Assembly: GCA_963714425.1 (NCBI GenBank)
Contig: CAVQOI010000004.1
Coordinates: 434,001 to 498,000, forward strand
Direction: 5' to 3'
DNA from: DATCYX01 sp963714425
Lineage (GTDB): Bacteria; Chloroflexota; Anaerolineae; Anaerolineales; UBA4823
Length of the DNA stretch: 64,000 bases
Shown: positions 61,870-64,000 of the stretch, piece after piece
Numbering within the stretch: the stretch's first letter is position 1
Layout of the letters: every line of letters starts with the position of its first letter
Made by a program: the position numbers and the translations under genes
Notes under the pieces: model-generated
What the model was told of the DNA's origin: nothing
Seen by the model: the letters and a program-made list of their open reading frames with translations, nothing else
Databases searched by the model: none

Positions 61870-62662
61870 AGCACAAATCTTGCTCACCAACGACGATGGA
61901 ATTCGCTCACCCGGCTTATGGGCTGCGGCAAAAGCGCTCTCAGATATTGGCTATGTCCATGTCGCCGCCCCGCGCGATCAGTATTCAGGCGCTGGTCGAA
62001 GCATGCCGAGTCATTCCGATGGGCGCATCCGGGTCGAGCAGGTGCAGGTGAACGGCAAAGTCTGGGACGTGCACGCTGTCGGAGGCGCGCCCGCACAGGT
62101 GGTGTTGCATGCGATCCTCGAGATCCTGCCGCGCCAGCCCGACCTGGTCGTCTCTGGGATCAATTACGGCGAGAATGTGGGCAGCGGTGTGACCGTATCC
62201 GGCACTGTCGGAGCAGCTTTGGAAGCCGCCTCCATCGGCATACCATCTCTGGCGGTCTCCCTGGAGACCATCGTCGATCACCATTTGTCGTATTCCACGC
62301 AGGTAGATTTCACCACCGCAGCCTACTTCAGTGCCTTTTTTGGTCGCATGTTATTAGAGCGAGGCATGCCTCCGGGAGTGCAGGTGTTGAAGATAGACAT
62401 TCCTATCGGCGCAACCCCAGAAACGCCCTGGGAGCTCACACGCCTTTCTCCAAACCCATACTTCATCCCAATTCCCCCCCAACGCCGGTCATGGGATGAA
62501 CCGGTCAATGTCGGCTACCGAGTGGTCGACGCCCTGGAAAGTGAGCCTCCTGGTACAGACATCTATGCACTGCGCGTTAATCGTCATATAGCCGTCGTCC
62601 CGCTCAGCCTGGACATGACTTCGCGAGTAGATTTTTCAGCGCTAAAAAATTATCTGGAGTAG
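61862..62662 (+). CDS. surE: 5'/3'-nucleotidase SurE
   Basis: A 266-residue metal-dependent nucleoside monophosphate phosphatase. The metal site LTNDDGIRSPGL is at residues 8-19, and the conserved SGINYGENVGSGVTVSGTVGAALEA block follows. The length matches the family. Overlap of 8 bases with the preceding gene implies coupling. It acts in the cytoplasm on nucleotides, often under stress. Confidence 0.93.
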   Translation: MNKAQILLTNDDGIRSPGLWAAAKALSDIGYVHVAAPRDQYSGAGRSMPSHSDGRIRVEQVQVNGKVWDVHAVGGAPAQVVLHAILEILPRQPDLVVSGINYGENVGSGVTVSGTVGAALEAASIGIPSLAVSLETIVDHHLSYSTQVDFTTAAYFSAFFGRMLLERGMPPGVQVLKIDIPIGATPETPWELTRLSPNPYFIPIPPQRRSWDEPVNVGYRVVDALESEPPGTDIYALRVNRHIAVVPLSLDMTSRVDFSALKNYLE

Positions 62663-62733
62663 TCAGCCAGAACATGATCGAGGCTCCTGGCAGCTTCCGA
62701 ACTCAACGAATTTGCTGATCTAGCCGCTTTTTC

Positions 62734-64000
62734 ATGAGCTCCCTTGAGTATTTTCTTGTCGCTGTCGCCATTCTTTTACTGCTTAGTGTCATAATCAGTA
62801 AGTTTTCTGATCGCCTGGGCATTCCTGCCCTCCTGGTTTTCCTGGCGATTGGTATGCTGGCGGGATCGGATGGTCCTGGAGGGATTTACTTCGACGACCC
62901 GGCTCTTGCGCAATCGATCGGCATCCTTGCTTTGGTGATCATCTTGTTCTCAGGAGGCCTGGACACAGAGTGGAAGAGCGTCCGCCCGGTCATAAATCAA
63001 GGAGTCGTGTTATCTACAGCGGGCGTCCTGATCACAGCGGCCATCGTAGGGATTTTCGGTCATCTGATCCTGGGACTTACGTTGTTAGAGGGTTTACTCT
63101 TAGGGGCGATCGTGTCATCTACCGATGCTGCCGCCGTATTTTCGATCCTGCGCTCCAGGCAGGTCCAGCTCAAAGGCGCACTCAAGCCAATATTGGAGCT
63201 TGAGTCTGGCAGCAACGATCCGATGGCAGTCTTTTTAACTGTCGGTTTGATCCAGCTCATTCAAAATCCTCAACTTCAATTGATGAGCCTGATACCTGTT
63301 TTCTTCCAGCAGATGATCCTGGGTGGTATGGTCGGCTATGGTGTTGGCAAAGGGTCTTTATTTTTGATCAACCGTGTACGCCTGGGATATGAAGGAATGT
63401 ACCCGGTCCTCGCTATCGGCATGATCCTTCTGACCTATGGCGTATCCAGCATCGTTGGCGCTAATGGCTTTCTGGCGATCTATATCTGCGCATTGGTTAT
63501 GGGGCGAGAAGATTTCTTGCACAAGCGAAGCCTACTCCGTTTTTTCGATGGGTTGGCTTGGTTGATGCAGATCGTTATGTTCCTCACACTCGGATTACTG
63601 GTTTTTCCTACACGCCTGGCTCCCGTGGTCATTCCGGGTCTGGCAATGGCGCTGATTCTAATTTTCGTCGCCCGACCGCTAAGCGTGATGCTAAGCCTTG
63701 GATTTTCGAAATTGTCGCTCCGTCGTAGAACTTTCATCTCCTGGGTTGGTCTGAGGGGCGCCGTGCCGATTATCCTTGCGACCTATCCCCGCCTTGCAGG
63801 GATGGAGCATTCCGATCTGATTTTTAATGTGGTCTTCTTTGTAGTGCTCACTTCAGCCCTGTTCCAGGGCACATCAATTCCATTCATGGCAAAATGGCTC
63901 AAGGTTGCTTCGCTCAGCGAGCCGGTACAACGTTACCCCATTGAGTATATCCAGGTCCAGGAGTGGAAAGGATCCCTTGCAGAAACTCGAATCCGTGACG
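62734..64000 (+). CDS. Cation/proton antiporter, CPA1 (NhaP2/CvrA-like), cut by window edge
   Basis: At least 422 residues, open through the right edge. Ten or more membrane segments are visible, starting SSLEYFLVAVAILLLLSVIISKFSDRLGIPALLVFLAIGMLAG. The ion-binding motif is LLLGAIVSSTDAAAVFSIL with the SGSNDPMAVFLT block that follows, both typical of K+/H+ or Na+/H+ exchange. The last visible part (VASLSEPVQRYPIEYIQ) begins the cytoplasmic domain. The ATG at 62734 has only weak SD support, but gives a normal family start. Confidence 0.9.
   Translation, partial: MSSLEYFLVAVAILLLLSVIISKFSDRLGIPALLVFLAIGMLAGSDGPGGIYFDDPALAQSIGILALVIILFSGGLDTEWKSVRPVINQGVVLSTAGVLITAAIVGIFGHLILGLTLLEGLLLGAIVSSTDAAAVFSILRSRQVQLKGALKPILELESGSNDPMAVFLTVGLIQLIQNPQLQLMSLIPVFFQQMILGGMVGYGVGKGSLFLINRVRLGYEGMYPVLAIGMILLTYGVSSIVGANGFLAIYICALVMGREDFLHKRSLLRFFDGLAWLMQIVMFLTLGLLVFPTRLAPVVIPGLAMALILIFVARPLSVMLSLGFSKLSLRRRTFISWVGLRGAVPIILATYPRLAGMEHSDLIFNVVFFVVLTSALFQGTSIPFMAKWLKVASLSEPVQRYPIEYIQVQEWKGSLAETRIRD

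Overview
The window looks like a chromosomal segment of an uncultivated member of the Chloroflexota, most likely class Anaerolineae. That rests on gene content: a V4R plus roadblock/LC7 pair, a fused alpha-beta 2-oxoacid dehydrogenase E1, an RRM-type small RNA-binding protein, many threonine/proline-rich lipoproteins, LysM and CARDB surface proteins, and a LexA with a GAAC-N4-GTTC box. It also rests on frequent TATAAT promoters, some so close to the start codon that the mRNAs should be leaderless. No ribosomal RNA is present, so the placement is inference.

Layout. 1-4.4 kb: the end of rsmA, then a minus-strand block (lipoprotein, MFS transporter, dolichol-phosphate-mannose-synthase-like glycosyltransferase, V4R protein, roadblock protein). 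4.5-10.3 kb: a UbiD-type decarboxylase, an NMT1-like ABC importer (binding protein, ATPase, permease), a LysM protein and a UbiA prenyltransferase. UbiD and UbiA could both serve menaquinone synthesis. 10.3-15.1 kb: an L,D-transpeptidase, an S41 peptidase with an unusual active site, and a membrane-bound Hdr-like iron-sulfur protein. 15.9-21.6 kb: a complete 2-oxoacid dehydrogenase complex (fused E1, E2, E3), interrupted by a four-helix-bundle (S23/IVP) gene. 21.7-25.4 kb: a glycosyltransferase, a frameshifted B12-binding radical SAM gene and a membrane protein. 25.5-28.5 kb: a response regulator and sensor kinase. 28.6-34.1 kb: an RNA-binding protein and a minus-strand polysaccharide cluster (nucleotide-sugar dehydrogenase, acyltransferase, two GT4 glycosyltransferases, FkbM methyltransferase). 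34.25-36.39 kb: a decayed insertion sequence with terminal inverted repeats and an apparent 9-bp target duplication, holding an EamA transporter bounded by integron-core-like ends. 36.4-42 kb: a structured leader and two secreted multidomain proteins plus a decayed one. 42-48 kb: lexA, a frameshifted winged-helix gene, tRNA-Val(CAC), an MFS transporter carrying a beta-rich insert, and a candidate 205-nt structured RNA before a PIN-TRAM gene. 48-64 kb: an rRNA methyltransferase, a frameshifted DnaE2-like polymerase, a lipid/flippase trio, a THUMP-like methyltransferase, a secreted PLD-like protein, a HerA-like ATPase, a CBS protein, an L-2-amino-thiazoline-4-carboxylate-hydrolase-like protein, surE and a truncated CPA1 antiporter.

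The most unusual theme is a family of 7-bp tandem repeats resembling cyanobacterial STRRs. They occur at six places, usually as inverted pairs around a small gene (the S23 gene, the acyltransferase) or in operon gaps. One run of six units is read in frame inside the iron-sulfur protein. The other main candidates are the cassette-bearing insertion sequence and the structured RNA at 46980-47184. Several genes carry single-base frameshifts, which could be real decay or assembly error.
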